Positions 23,935 through 36,815 of a DNA stretch of 64,000 nucleotides are shown piece after piece (within the stretch, counting starts at the first letter, position 1; every line of letters begins with the position of its first letter). Under the pieces are notes generated by a model. That model had not been told where the DNA came from, searched no databases, and saw only the letters and a list, made by a program, of their open reading frames with translations. A program made the position numbers and the translations under genes. Origin of the DNA: Sequoia sempervirens (taxonomy: Eukaryota > Streptophyta > Pinopsida > Cupressales > Cupressaceae). The stretch spans positions 118,890,552 to 118,954,551 of the forward strand of contig VDFB02252616.1 of NCBI GenBank assembly GCA_007258455.2. The letters are read 5' to 3'.

Positions 23935-24050
23935 CTTAAGGGGGGTTTTTGGTGTAGGTTTTTTATTTTACTAGTGGGTGAAGCTATTTTCCCTTAGTCC
24001 TAGGTTTACTGTAGTCTTGGAAGAGTCTTGCATGATGAAATTGACATTAA
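23935..24050 (+). repeat. Purine tract and truncated 3' LTR of element B
   Basis: CTTAAGGGGGGTTTT ends at 23948, followed by TGGTGTAGGTTTTTTATTTT, the same start as the 5' LTR. Similarity to the 5' LTR is clear to about 24005 and weak after that. Confidence 0.6.
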
Positions 24051-24637
24051 GTGAGGGTTTTTTTGATGCTTTTGTGACTTTTAAAGGGAAATAACCAAGA
24101 CCTCTTTTTTTTACATGTTGAGATCTATTAGAACACAAATACCTTGTTCTCTTACACCGCATCATTTTCCATTATAGCCAAATTGTTTCAAAAGTTTATA
24201 ACCTCTTCCATAAATGACTTCCATTTCTTTCAAAGAAGGTGGTTTTTCATAATCACTTTCATCATAAGAATATGTGTAGTTGTGTTTTCCTCATTGTTAG
24301 AAGTTGTCAAATTGAACACTTTTGTTGATTCATTGCTAGGTTGTGTTGATACTATGACAACTTATTTCTCTCTTTTTTTATTTTGATGATGAAATATTAT
24401 ATTCCCCCATGACTGTAGTTATGAAATATAATGATCCACAATCATCATCTTTTTCTTCAATTGGTAACGGTTCCATTTTTGAGGTTGGGATTAATGTGCT
24501 AAAGGTTCTTTGAGTTCCTATTTTCATTTGTAAATAGTTTTTGGACTTAGGATCATCTTTTACCATATAAACCTTATTGTTATTGTGTATTTCATTAAAT
24601 TATGAAGCATTGAAGGAACTCCTTTCATCTCATGAAT

Positions 24638-24919
24638 CTATGGTCTACCTAAGAGAAGGTTATATAAAAAATTATCAGGCATGACATGGATGGTAGTTTG
24701 TAACACCATAGGACTGTAAATTTTAACTAGTAATGTTATTACACCAATCAATTGTATTCCCACATTATCAAAACCATTAATAGATAAAGCATCTGGTTGA
24801 ATTAAGGTTTTATCCACTCCAATTTTATCCAAAATTTGAATGGTATAAACATTAAGCCCTGAACCATTATTAATAAGGGTAAGCCTACTACCAATATTGT
24901 TAATAACTACCATTATCAT
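24638..24919 (-). pseudogene. Gypsy aspartic protease of element C, inactivated
   Basis: The minus-strand frame contains INNGSGLNVYTIQ where an active gypsy protease has I-D-x-G-S-x-L-N-V, so the catalytic Asp is Asn. It ends YNLLLGRP, matching the YNILLGR-type motif at the protease C-terminus. The frame is open for 93 codons. The linker encoded by 25153-24938 precedes it in the same polyprotein, with a stop between them. Confidence 0.75.
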
Positions 24920-26275
24920 CAGGGCATCAATTTTCTTTTACGTTTCCAAAGGGGGTAATTCATTTTGATGAAAGACAATGTCCAAAGTAGTTGAATTCAT
25001 AGCCTCAAGCAAAGCTAATACATCATTTGGTTGTGCATTAGGAGGCACCACAAATTTTTGCAAAGTATCTTGAAGCATGCCATGATAAATAGGTGATGTT
25101 TGAATCAAATCCCACAAAGATATCTTAGCAAGAGTAGCACAAATTTTCTCCACAAGATCATACTCCTTACCACTATGTTTAGGTAGATGAGGTGCATTAG
25201 GTAAGATAGGTTGTGGGAGTGGTATGGATGAAGGAATGGGTTGTGTTTGTCTTGGTTTCTTATTATTTATTATGTTATATGTATGAGTAAAAACATGATA
25301 ATGTTGTTGTGATACATTGCTTGCATGGTTGTGTTAGGTGAATTTCCTTGCAAAGTTCAAAATGTGACTGAAAGGTTTTTGTTTGTTTTATGATGGTCCT
25401 ATGATAAGTACATTTTTGGTTTGGGCTTGAGGTTGCTTTGTAGGTGGATAAATGATAAGTTGAGGTGTGATTGCATTAATTTTTCTTTGGTGAGTTGGAA
25501 TTTTAGAATCCTTAGTGGATGATATAGTTGGGATGGAGTCCCAAGGGCATCATCTAACATATGAAAGTCATCACAAATAGGGTGCTTGATAGGTATATAA
25601 TGAACTTGAAAAAGGAGATTTGACATGATCAAATTACTATGCTTTCTCCAAGATTAATCATTAAATTTTGATTTCAAATCATTTTTATGCATGTTAAGAT
25701 AAACTAGGATTAAAAATAGACTCACATACTTGTTGTAGACACAAATCTAGAAATCAGAGTCCAGATTTGTAGAGTGATAACATATATGAATCTGTTCCAA
25801 AAATTTTAGATAGATTTAATTGGAAAAGGTTGCCCAGGGAATCTATGTTTGGCTTGGAATCTATCTAAAATTTTAGGTCCTATGGTAGTAGGGATAGGTA
25901 ATGGATTTCTAATAGCATGTTGACCCAAATCTAAAATTAAATTTGCTCATGTTTTGATAAATTTTGAGTTTGTAATGTAGTGTAACAACCTAGGGTTTTT
26001 TAATTTTGCAAAATGAAAGCTAATTTAACCTAATTATTGAATGATTTAAGAAGTTCATACCATTTACCTATAGATTTGATAATTTTCAATACAAAAATGC
26101 AACAATTCTTCACAATTTTGCACCAAATCAAGCAAAATGATACTTTTTCCTTCAAATGAAAAGACACTTTTTTGCAAACAAAAGGCTAAATTTCTTGAAA
26201 TTTTCACAATATTTGCACACTTTTTCAATTCTAAAAGAATTATAACAAATCAAAGATCTAAATGATGTTCAAAAT

Positions 26276-26291
26276 CTCAGGTTCACCAAAA
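26276..26291 (-). promoter_or_regulatory. Primer-binding site of element C (minus strand)
   Basis: On the minus strand this reads TTTTGGTGAACCTGAG, nearly identical to the site after the LTR of element A at 96-111. Confidence 0.6.
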
Positions 26292-27554
26292 TGTTTTATT
26301 AAAAGAGGGATCCTAAGTATAATGCATAGATCGCTAACATCAATCCTTTTTCAAAGAACATTAGGATACAAATTAGTAAGGAGATTAGATTGAATTTTAA
26401 CTTGGTGAGTCAATCAACCTTAGATCTGATCCCTTTATTTCCATAATATATCTAAGAAAGGCATATTTTCGTGCACCTATCATACAAATTTGGAGCTAAA
26501 ATTGGAGGACTAAGTCGTATAGGGTGATTATGTCCTAATTGACTTCTTTCAGGTCTAAAAATGCATTCTTGTGAATTATGTGTTTTCCTTTCATTTCCCT
26601 CTCTACAAATTTTCATCTTTGGATCTAAACCTACAATGAATTTGGAAAATAAATGGTGGGGATTGCTATATAGGAGTTTTCCTCAATTAGACCCCTATTT
26701 TGGTATTTCTACCTCCACAAATAGCCAATATACTAATTGATAAAAGTGTGTGCTCCTAACCTTAAGTGCATCTAAGGTTGTAAAGAGATAAAATGCATAA
26801 ATCCCTACTCAAGTGCATTAGAGAAGGATTCCTAAATGACTATGATAATATCTACCTAAGAGAAAGTCAAATACCCTTAAGAAATTTGAAACATAATGAT
26901 ACCTTGTCTTAGGAAACAAGTAGAATGAATCTTGAAGATGAGAACACTCTAAAAATAGGTCATTAGATTGTAGAAAATAGCTAAGAGCACTTTCCAAATC
27001 TAGATTCCATCATGTCCTTCTATTGGCATCAAATTCCAATCATTGAATAAAAATTGATTGGATCTGAAAATATGCTTGAAAATCTACAAATTCAAATATA
27101 TTTTGACAAAAGGAAATTGTCACAATAATTTCTTTCCTATTTTTTTCTCCAATTTTCCCATTAGTTTTCAAATGGTGAAATGACTAGGTATTTATAGGCA
27201 TTTAATCCAATTTCCCACAAATTACATCTTGATAGCCGACATTCGACATTTGAAATTCAAATAACAAATTGTGCAATCCTCGACATATTAAAAATTAGAG
27301 GAAAAAAAGGGGGACCAAGACGCCCTATATTTTGCAAGGTGTGAAGTTTTGGGAGAAAAATATTAAATGTTTGCATTGGTTTTGTAGATGGGTTTTCTTG
27401 ATAAATGTCCAAATGGGCCATGAAATGCATAAATTAGGAAATTAGGGCTTGATTAGGGAATGTTTAAATACATTGATGAAAGGGTCACACAAGTAGGTCC
27501 CAAATAAAGTGTGAAATTGTTCTTTCACCTAAAAGGGAGTACAATTTCCAACAA
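26292..27554 (-). repeat. 5' LTR of element C (minus strand)
   Basis: On the minus strand it starts TGTTGGAAATTGTACTCCC (27554) and ends TTTAATAAAACA (26292) next to the primer site, about 1263 bp. A minus-strand TATA box (CTATAAATACC) lies near 27190. The + strand right half recurs at 30945-31263, and related LTRs occur at 29186-30500 and 32913-34265. Confidence 0.6.
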
Positions 27555-28117
27555 TATAGTTTGATCAAACCCTTGTTAGATCAAAAGTAGGATAAAATTT
27601 AATGTCATCAATATCCTTTATAAAAGCACACTACAATAGATCAAGATTTCCTCTTTCTTTAATTATCAACACAACCAAGTAGGAAAAAACATGATTCATT
27701 CCATTTTTTCCTCCACATGAACGCCACGCCTGCACACTATATTTGAGTATGTGCAGTTGGTGCATTAGCTATCATTTCACTTAAAAAAGCTAAAACAATG
27801 GACCAAACCATTTTTTAAATGATAAAAATCATGAGGAATCGATGAATAATATTTAGCTGAACCCATAGTCCCAACATGACATGTCTAATTGTAGGTGGTT
27901 GATAAAACCTATGTGATTTTGGATGTGATCCATTTTGGCCCAAAAGTGGAACTCACAAATGTTTTCCCCATGTTTGATTAAAAGTTTTTTTTTTTTTACA
28001 AATCTATTTTCTTCACATTCTCATTCTAGAAATATAGAATTTTGGTAGGTGCTCAAGATTTTTCTAATTCAGTGACACTTAAACATATGGAGTCAGATTT
28101 TATGAATATACAATATA

Positions 28118-28303
28118 TTGGTATATCTTTTCCCTCTTATGGATACTTGCATAGGGATGATACATGCTATATCTTCTTCTCCTACTATACCTCTAATTAT
28201 TGGTTTTTATGATGAGATCCCTCAAAACAATTATTATGATCCATTGTATATTTTTTGTAATATCCATAGTCATCCATGTGTAAGGGTAACCTCATCAGTC
28301 TAG
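28118..28303 (+). pseudogene. Short frame repeated in both segmental copies (copy 1)
   Basis: A 61-codon frame of unknown function with IPQNNYYDPLYIFCNIHSHP. The equivalent at 31836-32036 reads IPQNNYYDQLNIFCNIHSHP, and about four-fifths of the aligned residues agree. No known domain is visible. It may be a fragment of a transposon polyprotein, or the frame may survive simply because the DNA was duplicated. Confidence 0.3.
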
Positions 28304-29185
28304 CAAATAAATTGTACATTTACATGAAGGAATTTTATATGATGACCATTTGTAGTAGGAAAATTGTACCCACTCACATATACCATTGAAGATTACTAAT
28401 GATATATTTGTATTCCTACTTTAGTCTTGATGCATAAATTTGGCTCTCCAAATGAGACTTAAAGAGGTTGAGGTTTTATTCCATGTCATCTTATCTTCCA
28501 ATATTTTTTCTCTTATAAGATACCAAATTGAATAGTTAAGGTGTTTATTCTACGATCCATGAACAAAACGAAATGATCTTGAGATAAAATTATGAAAAGT
28601 AAGATAGGATACATACCTATTTTGTGGACCTCAAGTCATTCTCACACTCAAAATTATATAGAAGCTCTACAAGTTTGTATGAACATGTAAGGATAGAAGG
28701 TGCATCAAGCATGTTGAATCATAACAAATCAAAAGTGGAAAGATAAGGTTCAGTAAAGGCAAGGCTTAATGTATTTACAATGAAGAAAACCAAGTATGGA
28801 TTAAAATTAAGATATATTGGGAAAGTAAAAAAAAATCTTGTGAATTTATTTCCTTCTAATGTTTCTCAAGAGAAAACAAAAGATTCTCATCTTATATAAC
28901 AAACCAGAAATGATTACCCTCATGCCTGAGAGTCAATATGAAAGTAAGCTTGATGTCCCATTGCTACTTCTTCTAAATGAATCACCTTTGGATATGCATC
29001 ATTAAGAAAAATGAAAATATTTCAAAGACAAATAAATCCTTCTCCAAAGGTATAGGGGCAATGGATAGAAAAGGGAATTACACCATTCCTTATATTGTAA
29101 GTACATGAACCAAAAATGACATATCTTATCATGATGAAACTTAATTACTTGAAAGTGGTTGCAAACCATAAAACTATGATGAAGA

Positions 29186-30500
29186 TGATTTATTAAAATA
29201 TTATCCTTCTTTTAATTAGGAAAAGTGATCCTAGACCCAATTAGGTTAACTAAGATTATCTTCTTTTCACTTGACTCAATATTTAAACATAAACCAACTA
29301 GGGTTTGATGATTAGCTTCTTGCCTCAAGGGAGAGCCAACCTCCTAGGGTTTATGTCATATTGAGTTGGGAGGATGATAAATGTAATGTATGATTTAACA
29401 AGCCTATTTGACATATTTAACCCTAGATCTGATCTGAGAATGCAATTTATCACACAAATGAAAACAAAAGTAGCAAAATTGACCTAGATATGAGAAATGA
29501 CAATAGTGAGGAACTTGCAATACAAATTTGAAGATAAAATGTATGGTATAGGGCATGGTGTGCCCTAGACTAGGCCCTCTTGACCAAAATTTAAACCATG
29601 GATTAAGGTTTGCATTGTGTTTTGAGACTCCATTAACTCCATCGAAACCCTTCAACTGGACTAGACATTACGTGAAAGAGTGTAAGCGTTTGATGCATAG
29701 GGCTTTTTGGCCTGTCAAACATCATTTTGAATTTCCCACCCTATGTACAACAAATGGGATTGATGAGGATCAAGAGGAACAAATATAAGAATCGTGAGGC
29801 CAAAAAAAGTACATTGAAATGATAAATGGCAATAATATCGTTACCTTATGAAACCCTTGATGAAGTGATGTCACAAGTTTCCGCCAAATTTGATCGATGG
29901 ATGCCTTGATTACTGATATACCTCTACAAAAGGTTAAGCCCCAAAACATAATAGATGACCTTTTAGATAGCATGTAGGACACCTCAACATATCTTTACAA
30001 AATGGCATGAGTTATCATGATAGATCCTTGCACATAAATGGACTCATTCTTCTTGATGTCTTGAAAGATTGATCTTGATTTATGGAAGTGTTGTAATAAT
30101 GTTGCTAAATCTACCCTTGAATTTCCTTTATTGATTTTAGGATCTTCAATTTTCTCAATAGATTTTCTAACTCTCATTAGGATTTCAAATGGTGAAAAAG
30201 ACTAGTATTTATATGAAATTGTTATAATTTCTCAAAAATGAAATATTGATAGCCAAAAAATGAAATTAGAAATTCAAATAATAAAATATTGACACCAACA
30301 TATCCAAAAAGGAGCAAAAAAGAGGTGGTCTAGGGTGTGTGGGGTGCCTCAGACCAGCACTCCATTCTTTTCGGGCCCAAAGTGTTAGGTGAATATCAAA
30401 TGCTAACTTTTCATTTCCACGGTTTATTCGTTGAGGATATTCAAGAAAAATGGGAAATTAAAGGCATAATTAGCCCAAAATAATATGAAAATATCAACAC
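29186..30500 (-). repeat. Minus-strand LTR related to LTR C (copy 1)
   Basis: It aligns with 32913-34265 and, more distantly, with 26292-27554. On the minus strand the left boundary ends TTTTAATAAATCA, like the TTTTAATAAAACA end of LTR C, and a TATA box complement (AGTATTTATAT) lies near 30207. No primer site follows the left end. The right end near 30500 is diverged and uncertain. Confidence 0.5.
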
Positions 30501-31835
30501 TACCCCATAAGCACTTATATAATCACTATTATTCTATATTGATGATATAATTCTTATAATTTTTATATGATTCAAACTATTAAGAATTCTATTTTTATCA
30601 CATGTTTTATTAACATGATCTTATCTATGATGATTGGCTAATGCCTTTCATGATTTTAAGCTCAAATCTTATGATCCTATGCTTTTTTATGTTTATGTTA
30701 ACCATGATACTATCTTAGATCACATACCTTTATGATTATTGTAACTTTTTTGACAAGTTTATCATCATACCACAATTATTTGTGTGCTTGCACGATCTTT
30801 TATCTAGCACTCAATTGCTACTTTCATCAAATTATATGTGGGGTACCATTAGGGGAATTTTGTACATATTATTATGAGAACTCAGGTGGCTATTGGCTTC
30901 CTACGTTACCGGCCATCGACATATAAAAATATTATTAGATCCCGATAACCTATTATTTGACATCAGAAATTCAAATAAATTACCGCCATCGAAGATATAA
31001 AAATTAGAGGAAAAAAAGGGGGACCAAGACGCCCTATATTTTGCAAGGTGTGAAGTTTTGGGAGAAAAATATTAAATGTTTGCATTGGTTTTGTAAATGG
31101 GTTTTCTTGATAAATGTCCAAATGGGCCATGAAATGCATAAATTAGGAAATGAGGGCTTGATTAGGGAATGTTTAAATGCATTGATGAAAGGGTCACACA
31201 AGTAGGTCCCAAATAAAGTGTGAAATTGTTCTTTCACCTAAAAGGGAGTACAATTTCCAACAATATAGTTTGATCAAACCCTTGTTAGATCAAAAGTAGG
31301 ATAAAAATTTAATGTCATCAATATCCTTAAAACAATCATATCACATAATAGATCAAGACTCTCTTCTTGAATTATTGGCACAACCAAGCAGGGGAGAAAT
31401 CATGATTCATTCCACTTCTTTTCCCTCCACATGTATACATGTCTTGCACACTATAATATTTCAGCATGCAAGAAGGTATGCCATTTTTTTCACCTAAAAA
31501 AGCTAAAATAACGGACCAAACCATTTTTTAATGATAAAAATCACGAGGGAATTTGATAGAATAATATTTAGTTGAACCCTATGTCATCACAACATGTGAC
31601 ATGTTCAATTGTAGGTGGTTAGATAAAACCTATGTGATTTTGGATGTGATCCATTTTGGCCCAAAAGTTCAAGTGGAACTCAATAAGCTTTTCCCCATGT
31701 TTGATTAAAATTTGTATTTTTTTACAAATTCATTTTCTTCACATTCTCATTCTAGAAATATAGAATTTTGGTAAGCTCTTCAAGATTTTCCATAATTCAA
31801 TGACACTTTCTTAAACATATATGGATTGAGATTTT

Positions 31836-32036
31836 ATGAATATACAATATATTGGTATATTTTCCCCTCTTATGGATACTTTCATGGGGATGATACATGC
31901 TATAGATTCTTCTCCTACTATGCCTCTAATTATTGATATTTATGATGAGATCCCTCAAAACAATTATTATGATCAATTAAATATTTTTTGTAATATCCAT
32001 AGTCATCCATGTGTGAGGGTAACCTCATCAATCTAG
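31836..32036 (+). pseudogene. Short frame repeated in both segmental copies (copy 2)
   Basis: This is the 66-codon counterpart of the frame at 28118-28303, with the same PLMDT and IHSHPCVRVTSS segments. Most differences are single substitutions. The function is unknown. Confidence 0.3.
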
Positions 32037-32912
32037 CAAATAAATTGTACATTTACATGAAGGAATTTTGTATGATGATCATTTTTAGTAGGAAAATTAT
32101 GCCCACTCACATATACCATTGAAGATTATTAATGATATTCGTATTCCTACTTTAGTCTTGATGCATAATTTTGGCTCTCCAAGTGAGGCTTAAAGAGGTT
32201 GAGGTTTTATTCCATGTCATCCTATCTTCTGATACTTTTTTCTCTTGTAAGATACCAAATTGAATAGTTAAGGTGTTTATTCTATGATCCATCAACAATT
32301 GAAATGATTTGTGGAGATAAAATTATGAAAGTAAAGATAGATGCATACATACTTATTTTAGGGTCAAGTCATTTCAAACTTTGTAATTGTATAGAAGCTC
32401 TCATGTAAGTTCTATGAACATAAGGATAGAAGGTATCACATGTTGAATCCTAATGAATCACTAAAAGTGGCAAGATAAGGTTCATAAGTTAAGTATTAAT
32501 ATTCATTTACAATGAAGAAAGCAAGTATGAATTAAAAATTAAGATATAGGAACTTACAATTCTTGTCTTCCACTACAAGTGTTTAGCAAGAGCAAGATTT
32601 TTCTCATCCTCCATATATAACAAAACTAGGAATATTTCATCTCTATACTCTGAGGAAAAATATGAAAGTAAGTTTTGAAAATATCATTGCTACTTCTTCT
32701 AAAGGAATCACCTTTGGATACACATCATTAAGAAAATGAAAATATTTCAAAGACTCAAATAAAAACTTCTCCAAAAATATAGGGGTAATGGATAGAAAAG
32801 GGAATTACACCATTCCTTATATTGTAAGTACATGAACTAAAAATGATATATCTTATCATGATGAAACTTAATTACTTGAAAATGGTTACAAACCATAAAA
32901 ATATGATGAAGA

Positions 32913-34265
32913 TGATTTATTAAAATATTATCCTTCTTTTAAGTATGAAAAGTGATCCTAGATCCAATTAGGCTAACTAAGATTATCTCCTTTTCACTTG
33001 ACTCAATATTTAAACATAAACCAACTAGGGTTTGATGATTAGCTTGCCGCCAGCCAACCTCCTAGGGTTTATGCCATATTGAGTTGGGAGGATGATAAAT
33101 TTAAAGTATGATTTGAAAAGTCTATTTGACATATAACCCTAGATCTGAAAATGTAATTTATCACACAGATGAAAACAAAAGTAGTAGTTCTATTAACCTA
33201 GATATGAGAAATGACAATAGTGAGGAACTTGCACTACAAATTTGAAGATAAAATGGATGGTCTAGGGCATGGTGCACCTCAAACTAGGCTCCTACTTTTT
33301 TGGATCTAAATTTTTTGAACTATGGATTAAGGTTTGTATAGCATTTTTTGAGACTGTCACCTACCAAAACCTTCATATTTGGACTGCACACATGAAAAGA
33401 GGGGGAAACGTTTTGATGTATAGGGGCTTGCCTAAGTCAAACATCATTTTGGTATTTCTTCCTCCATGTACAATGATTGATGATGATCAAGAGGGCATAC
33501 TCTAAGTCAAGTAGAGGCCAAAACAATAATAAGATTGAAATGATAAATAATAAATAATAATGTTACCTTGATGTGAAACCCTTGATGAAGTGATGTCACA
33601 TAAGTTGCCACAAAAGTTGATTGATGGATGCCTTGATTGCTTGATAGACTTGCAAAAGGTTAGTTCCCAAAACATAATAGATGACCTTGTAGATAGCATG
33701 TGGAGGATAACTCAATACATCTTTACAAAATGGCATGATTGATCTTGATAGATCCTTGCACATAAATGGACTTATTCTTCTTGATGTCTTGAAAGATTGA
33801 TCTTGATTTTATGAAAGTGTTGTAATAATGCTGCTAAATTTTCCCTTGAATTGCCTTGACTGATTTTAGGATCCTCAATTTGCTCAATAGATTTTCTAGC
33901 TCTCATTAGGATTTCTAATGATGAAATAGACTAGTATTTATATGCAATTATTCTAATTTCTTGAAAATCAAATGTTGATAGCCGAAAAATAAAATTGGAA
34001 ATTCAAATAATAAAATACCAACACCAACATATTCAAATTGGAACCAAAAAGAGGTGGTCTAGTGTGTGAGGCACCCTAGACCAGACCCATTCTTTTTGGG
34101 GCCCAAAGTGTCGGGTGAAATATCAAATGCTTGTTTTCATTTCCATTGTTTTCATTTCCGATGATATTCATAAAATGGGAAATTAATGGCATAATTAGGT
34201 CCAAACACATAGGGGGAGCAAAACCTAGTGTGAAATTGTCAAGGGTGACAATTTTCAATGTTACA
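32913..34265 (-). repeat. Minus-strand LTR related to LTR C (copy 2)
   Basis: On the minus strand it starts TGTAACATTGAAAATTGTC at 34265 and ends TTTTAATAAATCA at 32913, about 1353 bp, with a TATA box complement near 33940. The 5-bp flanks (GAAGA and ACTTC) do not match, so this is not a clean single insertion. Confidence 0.5.
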
Positions 34266-36496
34266 ACTTCCAATACTATTGGTTACTTTGATTTAAATCT
34301 TTCATGCTCTATATACTTATCTATATATGCATTATATTATTTAGATGATGTCTTCAACTTTGGGGCATATCATTTATGGTTTTATCCAAGTGTATTCTTC
34401 TATATTGATGATATTATTTTATAATTTTTTATATGATTCAAATTATTATGAATTCTATTTTTTTTATCACATGTTGTATTAACATGATCTTATTTTGTAC
34501 ATCTTAAAATCCACTACTGAAACCATGAATACCATGGTGCAGAATCTAGAAAATGCTTATCATGTTAAAATTGTCGTGTTTTTTGATTTGGACAAAGAGG
34601 AAGGGCAACTAGATAGTGGGGGACCGAGCAACAGGACCAAAGCAAATATGAAAAGGAAGGCAAACCAGTCTTTATTAAATATCCAGGAGATCAAGAAGTC
34701 TGCACTTAAAATGAACAGATTAGAGCAGAGGCTTATGGATGTAGTACCCCTCCATTTATGCTTATGTTTTCTGCTGATATGTTTTCATACCTGCTAGACT
34801 ATGGTATTTTGTTTGGATATTTTGATCGCTGGTTTTGAGTGACAGCATATTTACTCTGTGACATGATGATACATTGTATGGTGATATTTGATTTTTGATA
34901 TGCTTTGAGATAGCGTAGATGTTTCTTTCAGATGTTATTGCTATATATTTATGTTGTGATGGACTAGGCTATTTAATTGGCCGCCTAATGTGACGCGGTA
35001 TTGGTGTGGAGAATGGAATCGCATCACAGCAGTGCCCCCTGATGTCCATATGATTTTCTCCTCGTGCCTCAGATAATGGTTTATATATATATATGCATGT
35101 TATTGCTTTTTGGGTTTGCAGGTACAATACCGACTCCACTTGGTTAGCAGTGCGAAGTGTCAAGACTCAACGGAAATGTTGATTGGGAGGTAGTAGTTTG
35201 GTTCATCCTAGTCTAGTCTATAACCCGATCATAGTACATTGTCTGTTTTAGTTCAGAGTCATAGGTTGTCTTGTATTTTTCTATTTGGTTTAATTGCTTG
35301 AAAGGAAAAATTTGTCAATTTTAATAATAGTTTATTATGTTTTAATTACTGTTATTTAAATTAATTTTTAAATGTTAAAAAGGTTTTTACAATTTATTAA
35401 TTAATTAATTAGTTTGTTTGGTTAAGTAATTTGATCCTAAAGATTAAATTTAGATTAAATTAATTAATTAAATTAAATTGTTTTAAATTGTGTGTGAATA
35501 GATTTTATTTAAATTAAATATTTTTGTGGAAATGGCATTTTAAATTGTAAATAAATTTTGTATTTGGAAATGGGAAAATTAAATAAAATAAATGCATGCA
35601 ATTTGAATATTGATTTTAAATTTAAATAAATTAATTAAATGCATGCAATTTTGGAAGGCAAGATTGTCGAGAAGTGGTTAATAGATATTTTGTACTTCTC
35701 GACATGTGTGCAAGTTGCATTTATTGATTTTTGGTTGAGGAAATTGCGGAGGTTATTTTGGATCTAGGAAAAACACAGAGGCTATTCAATTTTCTTCACG
35801 GGAAAAATATTTGAGCTCTGTAAAAATTTTGTTTATGCTATTTTGGTGATATTGTATACTTGTGGAAGATCCCTTTGGTGGGAAGATCTTTGAGGTTGGG
35901 TTTTAGATTTCTTTTGGATTTGGTGTTTTGGAGAGGTTGGAGGATTGCACTCTATAGGCAAAGGTTTCATTCTTCAACAGCTAAGTTCTTCAAATCACTG
36001 GAGAACAGGTATTTTTCTTGTTTTAATTTGTTTTTCTTAGAAAAAGAATCTTTGAGGAAATATTTAATTTGTGAATTCCAATAATTTTTCTCCGTGGAAT
36101 ATTTTGTGAAGATTTTATTAAACAGTTGAAATTTTTTCAAAACAAATAGGAAAGTTCTTGAAAAATTCCAAATGAAATTACCTGTCAAAGATTTGTTATG
36201 GGTATCTGTAGAAAATTCACAAAAGAAATTAAAGAATTCTTTGTAGGATTTTATGTTGAATTCATCTGTTGATGGATTAGGGAAAAAGAAACCTCTTAAT
36301 AGAGTTCTGATAAATATTACCTGTAGTGAATATGTTGTTCTCAATTTTTACTCCATTTATTTCTTTAATTCACAAAAGAATTTTGTGCAGATAAATGACT
36401 GTTGCTGTGAATTTTAATTTCCCTGTGTATTCGTCATTTTTTTTCCGTCTGTACGGAAATTATGAAATATAATTTTTTTTAAAAAAAATTTAAATA

Positions 36497-36650
36497 CATT
36501 GGGAGGGCCGAAACCCTCCCCACATATTATTGTGGTGGGCGCAGCCACCATGGCTGCGCACAGTAGCCAGTGGCTATTGGGCGCAACCCTGGCAAGGCTG
36601 CGTCCTCCCACAGGAAGGCTACGGTAGGAGCCGCGAGCCTTACCAGGATT
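36497..36650. other. GC-rich, partly palindromic patch in the long LTR
   Basis: A sharp rise in G+C in otherwise AT-rich DNA, with several inverted pairs such as GGGAGGGCCGAAACCCTCCC and GCGCAGCCACC against the nearby GGCTGCGC. It lies about 1.8 kb into the LTR. It could fold in RNA. No function can be shown from the sequence. Confidence 0.6.
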
Positions 36651-36714
36651 GTTATTTCATTTAAAAGTTTTGATTGCGAATTTTTGTATGAATTATTAAA
36701 TTCGGGTTTTATTT

Positions 36715-36815
36715 ATATTCAATATAAATATATTTATATATATAAATATATATATATATATATGAATATGAGTATATTTTTATTTATACATAAACATATA
36801 TGAATATATGTTTGT
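36715..36815. repeat. AT microsatellite
   Basis: An imperfect (TA)n tract with interspersed ATAAATAT units, densest at 36728-36762. Confidence 0.85.

Larger units (their letters stand above)
20134..24050 (+). mobile_element. Non-autonomous Ty1/copia-like element B
   Basis: It has a 5' LTR, a copia-type primer site, a gag, a protease-like region, an unrecognised acidic frame, a purine tract and the start of a 3' LTR. The two LTR starts share TGGTGTAGG and TTTTCCCTTAGTCCTAGGTT. No integrase, RT or RNase H motif occurs between gag and the purine tract, so the element could only have moved using enzymes from another copy. The 3' LTR fades after about 100 bp, where the minus-strand gypsy fragment begins, so the right end and target duplication are not recoverable by eye. 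Confidence 0.65.
24170..26291 (-). mobile_element. 5' part of minus-strand Ty3/gypsy element C
   Basis: Read on the minus strand, this holds a primer site (26276-26291), a leader, a Gag-linker segment (25632-25399, HMLDDALG), the KISLWDLIQTSP linker with HQNELPPLET (25153-24938), and a protease (24919-24638). The same modules occur in the same order in element A. Everything downstream of the protease is missing, apparently cut off where element B lies. Confidence 0.7.
27225..30908. repeat. Copy 1 of a 3.6-kb tandem segmental repeat
   Basis: The order of modules (right half of LTR C, a 1.6-kb unit, a related minus-strand LTR, and a 0.4-kb tail) is repeated at 30945-34496 plus 38478-38800. Shared landmarks include GGGGGACCAAGACGCCC at about 27310 and 31020, and the block TGATTTATTAAAATATTATC at 29186 and 32913. 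Many small indels separate the copies. Copy 1 also keeps the empty site of the later LINE insertion. Confidence 0.85.
30945..34496. repeat. Copy 2 of the 3.6-kb segmental repeat, left part
   Basis: It aligns with 27225 to about 30625 module by module. It is interrupted after 34496 by the LINE insertion, and homology resumes at 38478-38800 with the tail of the repeat (CTTGCATGATCTTTTATCTA). Confidence 0.85.
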
